A stretch of 64,000 bases of DNA from contig CM057463.1 of the NCBI GenBank assembly GCA_030035585.1, positions 142,384,736-142,448,735 on the forward strand, in the 5' to 3' direction. The position numbers and the translations under genes were made by a program. Below the pieces are notes generated by a model. The model was not told the DNA's origin. It worked only from the letters and a program-made list of their open reading frames with translations, and made no database searches. Positions 48,541 to 58,896 of this stretch are shown here, piece after piece; the stretch's first letter is position 1, and each line of letters opens with the position of its first letter. The DNA comes from Dugong dugon. Lineage: Eukaryota; Chordata; Mammalia; Sirenia; Dugongidae.

Positions 48541-49094
48541 ATCATGATAACGTATCCATAAGCCTCTTGGTTGTAAGTAAAAAGCACAGATTTAGTTATC
48601 TTTAATACATGAATCAGGAATTACAGCATATGTGTACATACGGTTTTTTTCCAGCTAATTCATAACTCAATATGCTCAGAGTAAAAATTGAGGTTGGTGC
48701 AAAGATCGTACCAATGGTGTGGCAAAATTTTGTAAGGGGTGTTATGAGGCCAAAAGAAGAACAGTGATCTATACTAATACAGGTAGAGCTGGAGAGACCA
48801 TGGCATGAGACAGGTGGGTCACTGAGGAGGGTTTTGGGGGAAGTTGTACCATGGAATTCATCCACTATTCAAAACCTCCACAAATCAGAACTCACAAATA
48901 ATTAAAGAAGCTGAGTCAAGAACAAGGTAACTCAAGATGCAGTTTCCCAGTTTCTAGTAACCATGTTAGTAGGATGAGTGAGAGAATAAAACAGAATATA
49001 CCAGTGTGTGTAATTCTGATCGCCTCTTAAGATTACAGCAGATTTTATTTTCTTCCATAAAATTTTACTTTTCTTTTTTTCTACAATAAGCATA
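48541..49094. other. Unrecognised sequence
   Basis: About 550 bp; the minus-strand open frame at 48,614-48,865 has no recognisable feature. Confidence 0.4.
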
Positions 49095-49285
49095 TATCCT
49101 TACTTTTCATTCAACCAACAAATATTTAATGAGTGCTTACTCTGTGTTCAACACTGTCCTAGGTGCTAGTGATGAATCATGGAACTAAACAAACATAGAC
49201 CCCTGCACCCCTGTAACTTACATTCTCTAGAGGGACATAGACAAGAAAAATAAATATAATAAATAATAACATTATATTACATATA
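49095..49285 (+). mobile_element. Old LINE 3' end (L1ME/L2-like)
   Basis: 'tcattcaaccaacaaatatttaatgag' type start (about 49,107), 'acactgtcctaggtgctag' and 'taacttacattctctag' give the same ancient repeat as at 43,005, followed by an (AAT)n-like stretch. Confidence 0.55.
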
Positions 49286-49470
49286 AGAAGATGATTAAAA
49301 AAAAACAACCCATTGCTGTTAAATCGATTACTACTCATAGTGACCCTATAGGACATAGTAGAACTGCCCCATAGGGTTTCCAATGAGCAGCTGGTGGATT
49401 TGAACTGCCAACCTTTTGGTTAGCAACCGAGCTCTTAACCACTGTGCCACCAGGACTCCAAAGATGATAA
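49286..49470 (-). mobile_element. AfroSINE type 1, minus strand, with TSD
   Basis: Body 49,305-49,459: tail side 'aacccattgctgttaaatc', middle 'tagaactgccccatagggtttcc', head side 'aaccactgtgccaccagga'. 'aagatgat' occurs at about 49,287-49,295 and again just after the element at about 49,461, a short TSD. Confidence 0.85.
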
Positions 49471-50404
49471 GAGCAATGAAAAGAGGAAAAGTAAAGTTAA
49501 GTAGTAATTAGGGGTGCCAGAGGCGTGGAACATGTGCAACTTTAAATAGGACAGCCAGAGTAATCCTCATTGAGAAGGAAATCTTTGAGTAAAGACTTGA
49601 AGAAGATGAGGGAATTTTTAAAAGAGTTTCATTTAAAAAAAAAAAATGTAAATGCAATTATCTAAAAAATAAAAGGTATAGAGTTTTGATGTGATGGTCA
49701 AAAGAATATAGAAGGCTAAAGAAAAAATAATTTAGAGAAAATCTAAATTTTCCTTTTAGGGGTGAGGCTTGTTGACTTTTGAGTCCACCCAAACGGAAAT
49801 ACATCTAAGAAAAGAAGGAAAATAAATTACAAATATTGGTACACACTATTCAAGAAAATTTTCTCTGCAAAAAACTTTCCATGGATTTCTTTTTAAATGT
49901 TTGATCAGATGGAATAGAGAATCACATTTCAGGATCCCAGTTGGTGAAACTGTTGAAATATACAAAATATGGAGAGACGATTTTAGGATTGTGCGGTTGA
50001 ATGAAATTTTAACTCATATGATTGTTTTTATATAAGTGAAAATGTATGGAACCTGATGACTGAACCTAAACTCAGTGTTCTAGAAGATATGTTGTTTATG
50101 AAAGTATCTTAACTTATAGTACCTTTGGATAGAGTTTGTTGCATTCCTATTTTTTTTCAGCTAAATTCCCAGATATCCTAGTATTAGTAAATATATAGAC
50201 AGCATGCATCATGAATTCAACACTTGGTATTATATATTCTGCAGTTCTTGGACATAGTAGGCCTTCAATAAATATTTGCTGACTAATATTTACAAATGCA
50301 TATAGAGGAAAATGTGTACATGTCATTTGTTTTTGTTTACTTCGTTTGAAGAGTCTCCAGATACAGTCAGAAATACCTATTTAAACAGAGCTAATCATTA
50401 TAAT
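49471..50404. other. Unrecognised AT-rich sequence
   Basis: About 0.93 kb with no open frame of note and no recognised repeat. Confidence 0.4.
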
Positions 50405-50760
50405 GGAGTTGCTGGGGGGTACAGTTAACACGACCCCTGCTAACCAAAAGGTTGAAGGCTCAGGTTGAGAAGTTAGAGGGTTGATATGTTGTGGGGTTGT
50501 TAGCCAATGCCATAAAACAACATGTGTACTTCTGTTTCATGAGAAACTATTTGTTCTGTAAGCCTTCACCTGAAGTACAATAAATAAATAAATTAATTAA
50601 TTAATTTAAAAAAAAAAAAAAGGTTGAAGGCTCGAGTCCACCCAGAGGTGGCTCAGAAGAAAGGCCTGGCAATCTACCTCTGAAAAATCAGCCATTGAAA
50701 ACCCTATGGAGCACAGTTCTACTGACAGGTTGACTCGACGGCAACTGTTTTTTTTTTTTT
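50405..50760 (+). mobile_element. AfroSINE type 2 split by an L1 tail
   Basis: Head 50,405-50,461 and the remainder 50,618-50,740, ending 'gactcgacggcaactg' plus a T-run. The L1 3' fragment at 50,462-50,617 interrupts it. A 16-bp repeat 'aaaaggttgaaggctc' flanks the intruder. Confidence 0.88.
50446..50633 (+). mobile_element. L1 3' tail fragment inside an AfroSINE, with TSD
   Basis: Only about 156 bp of L1 3' end (50,462-50,617), closely matching the third tail in the nested element at 5499-5630, including 'cataaaacaacatgtgtact' and 'gccttcacctgaagtaca'. The perfect 16-bp TSD lies at 50,446-50,461 and 50,618-50,633. An extreme 5' truncation. Confidence 0.9.
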
Positions 50761-50892
50761 TTTTTTAAATCATCATTGTAATAGTCTTCATGGTGAACCA
50801 AAATTTCCCTATAAATTCTATCCATCAACTTAATTCTGCCCTCCATTGTGAATAAAAATAATAAATGCACTATTTTACCTTTTATGACATGT

Positions 50893-51065
50893 TGTCTATG
50901 TTCTAAGGAAAGGCTTTATACGTGTTATTTTATTAAATCATAGCGTCTCATAATGACTCCCATTTACAAATGGGGAGATAGAAGGTCATAAAGGAAGTAA
51001 CTTTCTTAGGATCACACAGCTGCTAAGTGCTGAATATGATCTCTGGTAAGACTAACACCAACGCC
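50893..51065 (+). mobile_element. MIR SINE, plus strand
   Basis: 'ctttatacgtgttatttta', 'cccatttacaaatggggag' and 'ggatcacacagctgctaag' follow the MIR order. Diverged; the ends are approximate. Confidence 0.75.
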
Positions 51066-51660
51066 TGTGCCCATTGCTGTTCACTCTATGCCGGGTCACC
51101 TCTTTCTAATTAAAGCCGAACAAATAGTTGAAGCTATGATGCCTCTCCTCCCCCGTTCTCTACAACCTCTTCTCTTCATAGTTCCCAGTTCCCACCATTT
51201 TTTCACATGCATTGTGGCTCCCTCAATATCTTACCAGATTAGTTGCTCTCTCTTTGATACACGACAGACTGTCAATGTCTGCTTAAATCAATTCCCGTTT
51301 TACAAGATAAAGTGTCAAACAGTGAACATATTTCCAGGTCAAGTCCCCAATCTGTTAAGAGTTTAGTCTCTTTACTTGGTATTCACGTAAATGTTTGCTG
51401 GAAGGTCCCACACTGTTTGCTTTCCATCTGCAGCTTTCTCCCTGAGGACAAAAGCATCAGTCCAGGTACAGCAACTCTTTTACTCGAGGTAAACCTATGG
51501 CAGAAAAAAAGTATTTTTTAAAATACTCTTATAGCATTAGAAATCATTCATTTGAAATCTCTTTTCTCTTTTTATTTTACTACCTAATGCAACTATAACT
51601 GTCTCTTTTTGCGTCCTCTGACAAATGGAAAACCACTTTCCTACTTCCTAAGACAACTTT
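51066..51660. other. Unrecognised, apparently single-copy sequence
   Basis: About 0.6 kb. The open frame 51,067-51,366 (99 codons, plus) has no motif I recognise; a chance frame is the simplest reading. Confidence 0.4.
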
Positions 51661-51825
51661 AGAGCCCTGGTGGCAAAGCAGTAAAGAGCTTGGTTGCTAA
51701 CCAAAAGGTCTACTGTTTCAATCCACCAGACGCTCCTTGGAAACCCTATGGAGCAGTTCTACTCTGTCCTATAGGGTTGCTGTGAGTCAGAATCAACTCG
51801 ATGGCAATGGGTTTGGTTTTTCAAA
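51661..51825 (+). mobile_element. AfroSINE type 1, plus strand
   Basis: Full-length type 1: 'agagccctggtggcaaagc' head, 'gctccttggaaaccctatgg' body, 'cagaatcaactcgatggcaa' end with the 'tgggtttggttttt' tail. A type 2 copy follows within 15 bp. Confidence 0.92.
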
Positions 51826-51833
51826 AAGAAGTT

Positions 51834-52036
51834 GGGAGTCTCTGGGTGATGAAAATTGTTAACATACTTGGCTGTTAACCAAAAGTTTAGAGGCTAGAAT
51901 CCACCTGGGGGCACCTCGTAAGAAAGGCCTAGCAATCTACTTCTGAAAAATCAGCAATTGAAAACCCTATGGAGCCCAGTTCTACTCTGACACACATGGG
52001 GTCCCCACGCATCAAGTCGACTTACAGCAACTAGTT
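51834..52036 (+). mobile_element. AfroSINE type 2, plus strand
   Basis: 'gggagtctctgggtgatg' head, 'ttaacatacttggctgttaacc', 'tagcaatctacttctgaaaaa' and 'atcaagtcgacttacagcaac' end. Near full length and directly behind the type 1 copy in the same orientation. Confidence 0.9.
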
Positions 52037-52479
52037 AAGGAGTTTGAGACTATGACTGGAACACTGCATGTGGTTGCCTTGGGACATTATATTCCAATTA
52101 GTCATTACCTGCTTGAAAGCACAGTAGCTCAGTGGATGCAAGGCATCTTTTCCACCTTTCTTATCTTTATTTAATGTGTCAGGTATACAAACTCCAAAGA
52201 GTAATTTCAAATGAAGTTAAAATAAGGGGAAAAAAAAAAAACTTGTCATGTCAAAATCTCTTTCAAATAAATTCTAACTTCCTATTAAATACTTACCATT
52301 GTTTGGCTCTGGTACACTTAATCCCTCTAATTTTCTCTTAAAATAAAATTTGTGTTCATAAAAAGTCCCAGATAGAACATTTTGATTGTTTAAACACTAC
52401 TATTGAAATGCTTCATTTTATCCCGGAAGCCTTGACTTTTGAATAGTTCTTTACAGATTATAAAACACTGTAGATATAT
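52037..52479. other. Unrecognised AT-rich sequence
   Basis: About 440 bp; no recognised repeat or gene. Confidence 0.4.
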
Positions 52480-52735
52480 GTTATAGACACTGAGAGCCAG
52501 AAGGGGATCTTGGAAATTATTTAAATTAATCGCATAACCTCCTTTGATTTTCACAACAATCCTATGAACTTGTTATGCAAGAATTAATACTCTGATTTTA
52601 CAGTTGATAATGAAAGCAAAGGAAAATTCAAACACTTTGGTAGATCAGAGATGAGAAGTTGGAGAATTAGAGTTAATACCAGGCTTCTGACTACCAATCC
52701 AGTGCGTCTTCTAAAATACCGTGCTACCACCCACT
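52480..52735 (+). mobile_element. MIR SINE, plus strand
   Basis: 'gattttcacaacaatcctatg', 'actctgattttacagttgat' and the end 'ccagtgcgtcttctaaaata' are spaced as in MIR. Old and diverged. Confidence 0.65.
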
Positions 52736-53961
52736 GATCAGTAACTTCTAAGGAATTTGTTTTTTACCTTGGTGAGATTTCTAGGAAACCAGACCTTTAT
52801 CCCTTTAAGTTGCAAGATATTGGTCATCATTATGAACTTTCATTATTATTTTTTAAATCGTTATGCTTTTATATACCCACAGAAAATAGCTCAGGGGAAG
52901 CTGTAAGGTCCTACATAGTTTGTTTTCCATCACCAGCTTGGAGGAAGGCTTTGCTCTATCTTGATCTAAAATCCAATAGCAAATGATTATATGAAGAAGG
53001 CAAGAAAGTGTGATAGAAAATGTTGAACTAAAAACTAGAATTTTAATTTAACTTAATTTTAATCTTTGAGTTAAAGACTCCTGATATGAAATTATGACGT
53101 GAAATCAAATGACATTTCGAGTCAATATTTGGTGGAGCACCTACTATGTTTTTAACTGAAAACTACCCTCCAGGAAAGCACAGTCTGGTTAGGAGGAAGT
53201 GTCATGTGCAATAGTGAGAAGCAGCTTGCTGAAGGGGAAAATTTTGGCCTTCAGGGGCCTATAGGCCTGGGTTTAATTCCCAGTTCAGCGATCTACCATC
53301 TGCGTCACCTTCACTTCTCTGTCTGACAAATGTTTTGTTTACCCTCAAACCATTTTCTAACCTTCTGGGTTCCATTCTCTGCTGACTTGGAAGGACTGCA
53401 TCACTCAGGCTCCTGAGTATCCTGAATTCTGGGTGGTTTCAGCCAAAGGGAAGCACTGTCAGGAGGTTGGAGGTAAGAAGAAGTGAGAATTTGGGGGATT
53501 TATTCCTCCTGCACTGTCCCTGCTTTGCAAGGATCCTTTATGACTACAGCTTAGGTTGAACAACCCCTCTTCATGGCCCCAATTCTCAGTTAGGCCTGGA
53601 ACACTGTTCCTTCTCTGCCCCTTCAGGTCAGAGGTGATCATGACTTCCTACTGTGCTAGTTCCAGGGTGCTCCAGCACTCATTGTTGCTTCCCATCACCC
53701 TGTCCACACCTCTGTAAATAATTCCTTCACAAAAAGAGCCTTCAAAAATCCTAGTTCAGTATGCCATCTGTTCCTGCTAGGATCCACATTGATTATACAG
53801 CTCAATTAGTGGTAACTATTATTATCATGAGTCCTAAACTTTTCATACCTGACACAGATGCTACATGTTTGAAGAACAAGGTCATAAATGAAAGGCAAAG
53901 GAGTCATGGAAGATGCCTATAGAAAGCAAGCATTGAGCTGGACCATAAAACAGAAATGTGG
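52736..53961. other. Mostly unrecognised sequence
   Basis: About 1.2 kb. A weak old-LINE-like patch is near 53,120-53,200 ('ggagcacctactatg'), and a weak MIR-like patch near 53,250-53,310. No gene is supported. Confidence 0.4.
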
Positions 53962-54375
53962 TGTCATAGTTTCTTAGGGTGCAGTAACAGCACAGTGGGT
54001 GGTTTTAAAGAACAAAAATTTATTTTCTCACAGTTTAGGAGGCTAGAAGTCCAAATTCAGGCACTGGCTCTAGAAGAAGGTGCTCTTTCTGTTGTGTCTG
54101 GGGGAAGATCTCTTTCAGTTTCTGTACACCTGGCATTCCTTGATTCTTTGGCCATCACCACGTGTCTTATCTCTTCCTCCTCATTTGTAATTGCTTCTCT
54201 GTGCCAAATCTGCTCTTTCATATCTCAAAAGTAAGTAGGTTTAAGACACACCCTACACTGATATGACCTCATTAACATAACAAAGAAAACCCTCCTCCCA
54301 AATGGGATTACTCCCACAGATATGGGGTTAGGGTTCCAACACATATTTGTGAGGGACACAATTCAATCCATGACA
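53962..54375 (-). mobile_element. MaLR-like LTR, minus strand
   Basis: From 'tgtcatagtttcttaggg' to 'caattcaatccatgaca', about 414 bp, closely related to 23,332-23,728. Flanking 5-mers 'tgtgg' and 'tatgg' match at four of five positions. Solo; the 92-codon open frame at its start is not a gene. Confidence 0.82.
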
Positions 54376-54716
54376 TATGGATAGGCAGCAAGCAGGCAGG
54401 GGAAAGCGAGTCATTGTGCTCATTGATTATACATGTATTTTTTTAAATGGCATGTTAGCATAATTATTTTTACCAGAGGAAGCAGTACGAAAACAAGACC
54501 AAGACACCAGTAAAGAAGATAATCAAAGACAGTGCCTCTTTTATACGCTTATTCTTCATTGCCCACATCCCCCCTATGCACAACACTCTATCTAAGAACA
54601 TAGTGAGACGCTGAAGGTCATTTCAAGAAAGGAAACAATAATAAAATATTACTGGGCATGATATCTGTGGGGCAGTAAAAGACTAGAGGATTTCATACGG
54701 TGGAGAATTCTGTGGT
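54376..54716. other. Unrecognised sequence
   Basis: About 340 bp; nothing was recognised. Confidence 0.4.
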
Positions 54717-55201
54717 TTGATTTCTTGACTGCTGTTTCCATGGGCATTGACTGTGGATCCAAGTAAAATGAAATCCTTCACACCTTCAATCTTTTCTCTG
54801 TATATCATGATGTTGCTTATTGGTATAGTTGTGAGGATTTTGTTTTCTTTATGTTGAGGTGTAATCCCTGCTGAAGGCTGTGGTCTTTGATCTTCATCAA
54901 TAAGTGTTTCAAGTCCTCTTCACTCTCAGCAAGCAAAGTTGTGTCATCTGCATATTGAAGACTGTCAATGAGTCTTCCTCCAATCCTGATGCCACGTTCA
55001 TCTTCATATAGTCCAGCTTCTCAAATTGTTTGTTCAGCACATACATTGAGTAAAGTATGGTGAAAAGATATAACCCTGAGACACATCTTTCCTGATTTTA
55101 AACCACACAGTATTTCCTTGTCCTATTCGAACAACTGTCTCTTGGTCTATCTACAGGTTCCTCATGAGCACAATTAAGTGTTCTGGAATTCCCATTCTTC
55201 A

Positions 55202-55718
55202 CAATGTGTTATGGATTGAATTGTGTCCCCCAAAAATGTCTGTCAGTTTGGCTGGGTCATGATTCCCAGTATTGTATAATTGTGTACCATTTTGTAATCT
55301 GATGTGATTTTGTTATGTGTTGTAAATTCAATCACTATGATCTAATGAGATAGATTAGCAACAGTTATACTGATGAGTTATACAAGATTGGACAGTGTCT
55401 TAAGCCAATCTGTTTTGAGATATAAAAGAGAGAAGCAAGTAGAGACACATGGGAACCTCATACCACCAAGAAAGGAGTGCCGGGAGCAGAGCGGGTCCTT
55501 TGGACCTGAGGTTCCTGTGCAGAGAAGCTCCCAGACCAAGGGAAGATTGATGACACAGACCTTCCTCCAGAGCCAACAGAGAAAGCATTCCCCTGGAGAT
55601 GACACCCTGAATTTGAACTTGTAGCCTACTGGACTGTGAGAGAATAAACTTCTCTTTGTTAAAGCTATTCACTTGTGGTATTTCTGTTATAGCAGCACTA
55701 GATGACTAAGACACAATG
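55202..55718 (+). mobile_element. Solo LTR (MaLR-like, 507 bp) inside the RTE
   Basis: LTR body 55,207-55,713, from 'tgttatggattgaattgtg' to 'agatgactaagaca', with a perfect 5-bp TSD 'caatg' at 55,202-55,206 and 55,714-55,718. TATA-like 'gagatataaaag' is near 55,419 and 'agagaataaacttc' near 55,637. Closest relative here is the copy at 27,228. Confidence 0.93.
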
Positions 55719-55811
55719 TTATCCATAATTTGTTATGATCCATACAGTCAAATGCCTTTGCATAGTCAATAAAACACAAGTAAACCTCTTTCTAGTATTC
55801 TCTGCTTTCCA

Positions 55812-56225
55812 TCAGCTATGATATTCCTGTTTCCCCATCCTCTTCTGAATCTGACTTGAATTTCTGGCAGTTCCCTGGTGAAACAACAATTTTTTAATTA
55901 TCTTCAGCAAAATCTTACTTGCTTGTGATATGAATGATACTGTTCCATAACTTCCACATCCCATTGGATCAGTTTTCTTTGGAATGGGCACAAATACAGA
56001 TCTCTTCCAGTCAATTGGCCAGGTAGTGGTCTTCCAAATTTCTGTGCCTGGATGAGTGAGCACTTCCAGTGTTGTATCCCTTTGTTGAAACATCTCACTT
56101 GGTATTCCATCAATTCCTGGAGCCTTGGTTTTTGCCAGTGACTTCAGTGCAGGTTGGATTTCTTCCTTCAGTACCATCAGTTCTTGATCATATTCTAACT
56201 TCTGAAATGGATGAACATAGACCAA
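55812..56225 (-). pseudogene. RTE reverse transcriptase N-terminal part, broken
   Basis: 137 open codons with 'LAKTKAPGIDGIPSEMFQQ', 'WPIDWKRSVFVPIPKK' and 'SQASKILLKIIKKLL', the first motifs of the RTE-clade RT domain. The catalytic Asp-Asp box would lie at lower coordinates, beyond the LTR insertion, where the sequence is diverged and out of frame. Non-functional. Confidence 0.82.
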
Positions 56226-56888
56226 TTCTTTTTAGTACAGTGACTCTGTGTATTCCCTCCATCTTCTTTTTGATGCTTTTTGCGTCATTCAAAATTTTGC
56301 CTATAGAATCCTTCAAAATTGCAAGTCAAGGCTTGAATTTTTCCTTCAGTTCTTTCAGCCTGAGTAATGCCAAGTGTTTTCTTTCCTTTTAGTTTTCTAA
56401 CTCTAGGTCTTTTTACATTTCATCATAATACTTTGTCTTCTTGAGCTGTCCTTTGAAATTTTCTGTTCATCCCTTTTACGTCATCATTTCTTCCATTCGC
56501 TTTAGCTACGCTATGTTTAAGAGCACATTTCAGAATCTCTTCTGACGCCCATTTTGGTCTTTTCTTTCTTTCCTGTCTTTTTAGTGACCTTTTGCTTTCT
56601 TCATGTATGATGTCCTTGATGTCATCCTACAACTCATCTGGTCTTCGATCATTAGTGTTCAACGCATCAAATTTATTCTTGAGATGGTCTCTAAATTCAG
56701 GTGAGATATACTCAAGGTTACACTTTGGCTCTTGTGGACTTGTTTTAATTTTCTTCAGCTTCACCTTGAACTTGCATATGAGCAATTGATGGTCTGTTCC
56801 ACAGTTAGCCCTGGCCTTTTTCTGACTAATGATACTGAGTTTCTCCATCATCTGTTTCCACAGATGAAGTCTATTTCATTCCTGTGTA

Positions 56889-57523
56889 TTACATCCAGTG
56901 AGGTATACGTGTACAGTTGCTGTTTATGTCATTGAAAAAAGTATTTGCAATGAATAAGTTGTTGGTCTTGCAAAATTCTATCATGTGATCTCCAGCATCG
57001 TTTCTATCACCAAGGCCATATTTTCCAATTGCTGATCCTTCTCGTTTGTTTTCAACTTTCACATTCCAATCACGAGTAATTATCAATGTATCTTGATTGC
57101 ATGTTTGATAAATTTCAGAATGCATAAGCTGGTAAAAACCTTTAATTTCTTCATCTTTGGCATGAGTGGTTGGTGTGTAAATTTGAACAATAGTCGTGTT
57201 AACTGGTCTTCTTTGTAGGGGTATAGATATTATCCTATCACTGACAGCACTGTACTTCAAGACAGATCTTGAAATGTTTTTTTGACAATGAAAGTGATGC
57301 CATTCTTCTTCAATTTGTCATTTCTAGTATAGTAGACCATATGATTGTCCAACTCAAAATGGCCAATACCAGTCCATTTTAGCTCACTAATATCTAGGAT
57401 ATTAATCTTCAAGGGTTCACTTTCATTTTTGGCAACTTCCAATTTTCCTAGATTCATACTTCTACATTCCATGTTCCAATTATTAATGAATATTTGCAGC
57501 TGTTTCTCCTCATTTTGAGTCAT
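56889..57523 (-). pseudogene. RTE endonuclease domain, broken
   Basis: Two adjoining frames, 57,523-57,257 and 57,260-56,889. The first has 'WNMECRSMNLGKLE' and 'ISELKWTGIG', the second 'IQIYTPTT'-type and 'IITRDWNVKVENK' blocks and 'DRNDAGDHMIEFCKTNNLFIANTFF'. These fit the APE-type endonuclease that starts RTE target-primed reverse transcription. The usual Gly before 'DWN' is Arg here. The frames overlap by a few bases through a frameshift, so it is inactive. Confidence 0.8.
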
Positions 57524-57873
57524 ATCATATCAGCAAATGAAGGTCCTAAAACCTTGACTCCATCCACATCATTAATGTCAACTCTACTTTGAGGAGGCAG
57601 CTCTTCCCCAGTCATATTTCAAGTGCCTTCCAACCTGAGGGGCTTATCTTCTGGCACTATATAAGACAATGTTCCCCTCATATTCATAAGGTTTTCACTG
57701 GCCAATTTTTTCAGGAGTAGACCACCAGGTCCTTCTTCCCAGTCTGTCTTAGTCTGGAAGCTCCACTGAAGTTTGTCCACCATGGGTGACCCTGCTGTCA
57801 TTTGAAATACTGATGGCATAGCTTCTAGCATCACTTCAACACACAAGTCATCACAGTACAACAAACTGACAGA

Positions 57874-58424
57874 TGAGTGGTGGTCATTTTATGGTACATG
57901 ATAAAAATAATGCTAATGGTTTCCAGGGACTGCTCTGACCCCCATATGAGAACAGAAAACATCAGAGATAATACAGTAAACACACCAACAACCCTGCTAT
58001 GGGCCAATCCCTTAAATGAAATTCTGAAGTATGAAAACAATTCCAAAAACAATAGTTCAGTTACTATTTTAAATAACCAAGGAGTCTAAAGTGGACTCTT
58101 GATTAATACAGATCATCATCTTATCATTTCTAAAACTTTTGGGTCATCTCACCATACAAATCTCCAGCTAAATCTTCAAGGGGCAATGCCATCTCCTAGG
58201 AGACTTCCAGCCCCTGATGCAGAGAGCCTGGCTTTATACCAGAGGGACAAAATTAATTTAAGGATCAAATTTTATTCAGGATTGTTGGATTAAATGTAGA
58301 CTACATGGCCATATTGAAAGAAGAGTCTTTTTAGTTTTCTTTCAGGATTTGTTTTTAAAGAGGCATGCACATAATTTTATGTAATAAGCAAGACTTGAGC
58401 TGCTTTGTGTGTAGCAGCATTCTA
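57874..58424. other. Unrecognised sequence
   Basis: About 550 bp. Short open frames (57,877-58,089 and 58,099-58,293, plus) show no motif. Confidence 0.4.
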
Positions 58425-58648
58425 CTAAGTACTAAGAGGAGTCCCTGGGTGGCATAAATGGTTAACTCGCTTCACTGATAACTGAAAGGTTGGAGGTTTT
58501 AGTCTACCCAGAGGCACCTTGGAAGAAAAGCCTGGCAATCTGCTTCCAAAAACTGCCATTGAAAGCCCTATACAGCACAGTTCTACTATGATACACATGG
58601 GGTAGCTAGGAGTCCCAGTCAACTGGACTGCAATTGGTAAGTATTAAG
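58425..58648 (+). mobile_element. AfroSINE type 2, plus strand, with TSD
   Basis: Body about 58,436-58,637, head 'aggagtccctgggtggc', middle 'tggaagaaaagcctggcaatc', end 'ccagtcaactggactgcaa'. 'taagtactaag' (58,425-58,435) and 'taagtattaag' (58,638-58,648) form the TSD. Confidence 0.9.
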
Positions 58649-58671
58649 TACATTACTTAGTAACAGTGACA

Positions 58672-58845
58672 AAAACCAAAAAACCAAACCTGTTGCCAGT
58701 GAGTTGTTTCCAACTCATACTGACCCTACAGGACAGAATAGAACTGCCCCATAGGGTTTCCAAGGAACAGCTGGTGGATGTGAACTTCTGGCCTTTTGGT
58801 TAGTAGCCAAACACTTAAATATTGTGCCACCAACCTGGGCTCCGA
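58672..58845 (-). mobile_element. AfroSINE type 1, minus strand
   Basis: 'aaaccaaacctgttgccag' tail side, 'atagaactgccccatagggt' middle, 'attgtgccaccaacctgggctcc' type head side near 58,820. It lies ~25 bp beyond a type 2 copy of opposite orientation. Flanks 'agtgacaaa' and 'agtgataaa' are a probable short TSD. Confidence 0.88.
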
Positions 58846-58896
58846 TAGTGATAAAGTCACCAAAAAATGTTAAGTCTGTCCAGAAAAATAGCCCTC

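Larger units (their letters stand above)
54717..57873 (-). mobile_element. RTE/BovB-clade LINE, minus strand, 3'-truncated, split by an LTR
   Basis: Reads in reverse from the 5' end near 57,873 through endonuclease and reverse transcriptase regions to about 54,717, where the last ~500 bp of the element (present at 43,475-44,000) are missing. With the LTR at 55,207-55,713 removed it is about 2.65 kb. RTE elements have a single main ORF encoding endonuclease and RT. The frame is broken many times. Confidence 0.88.
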
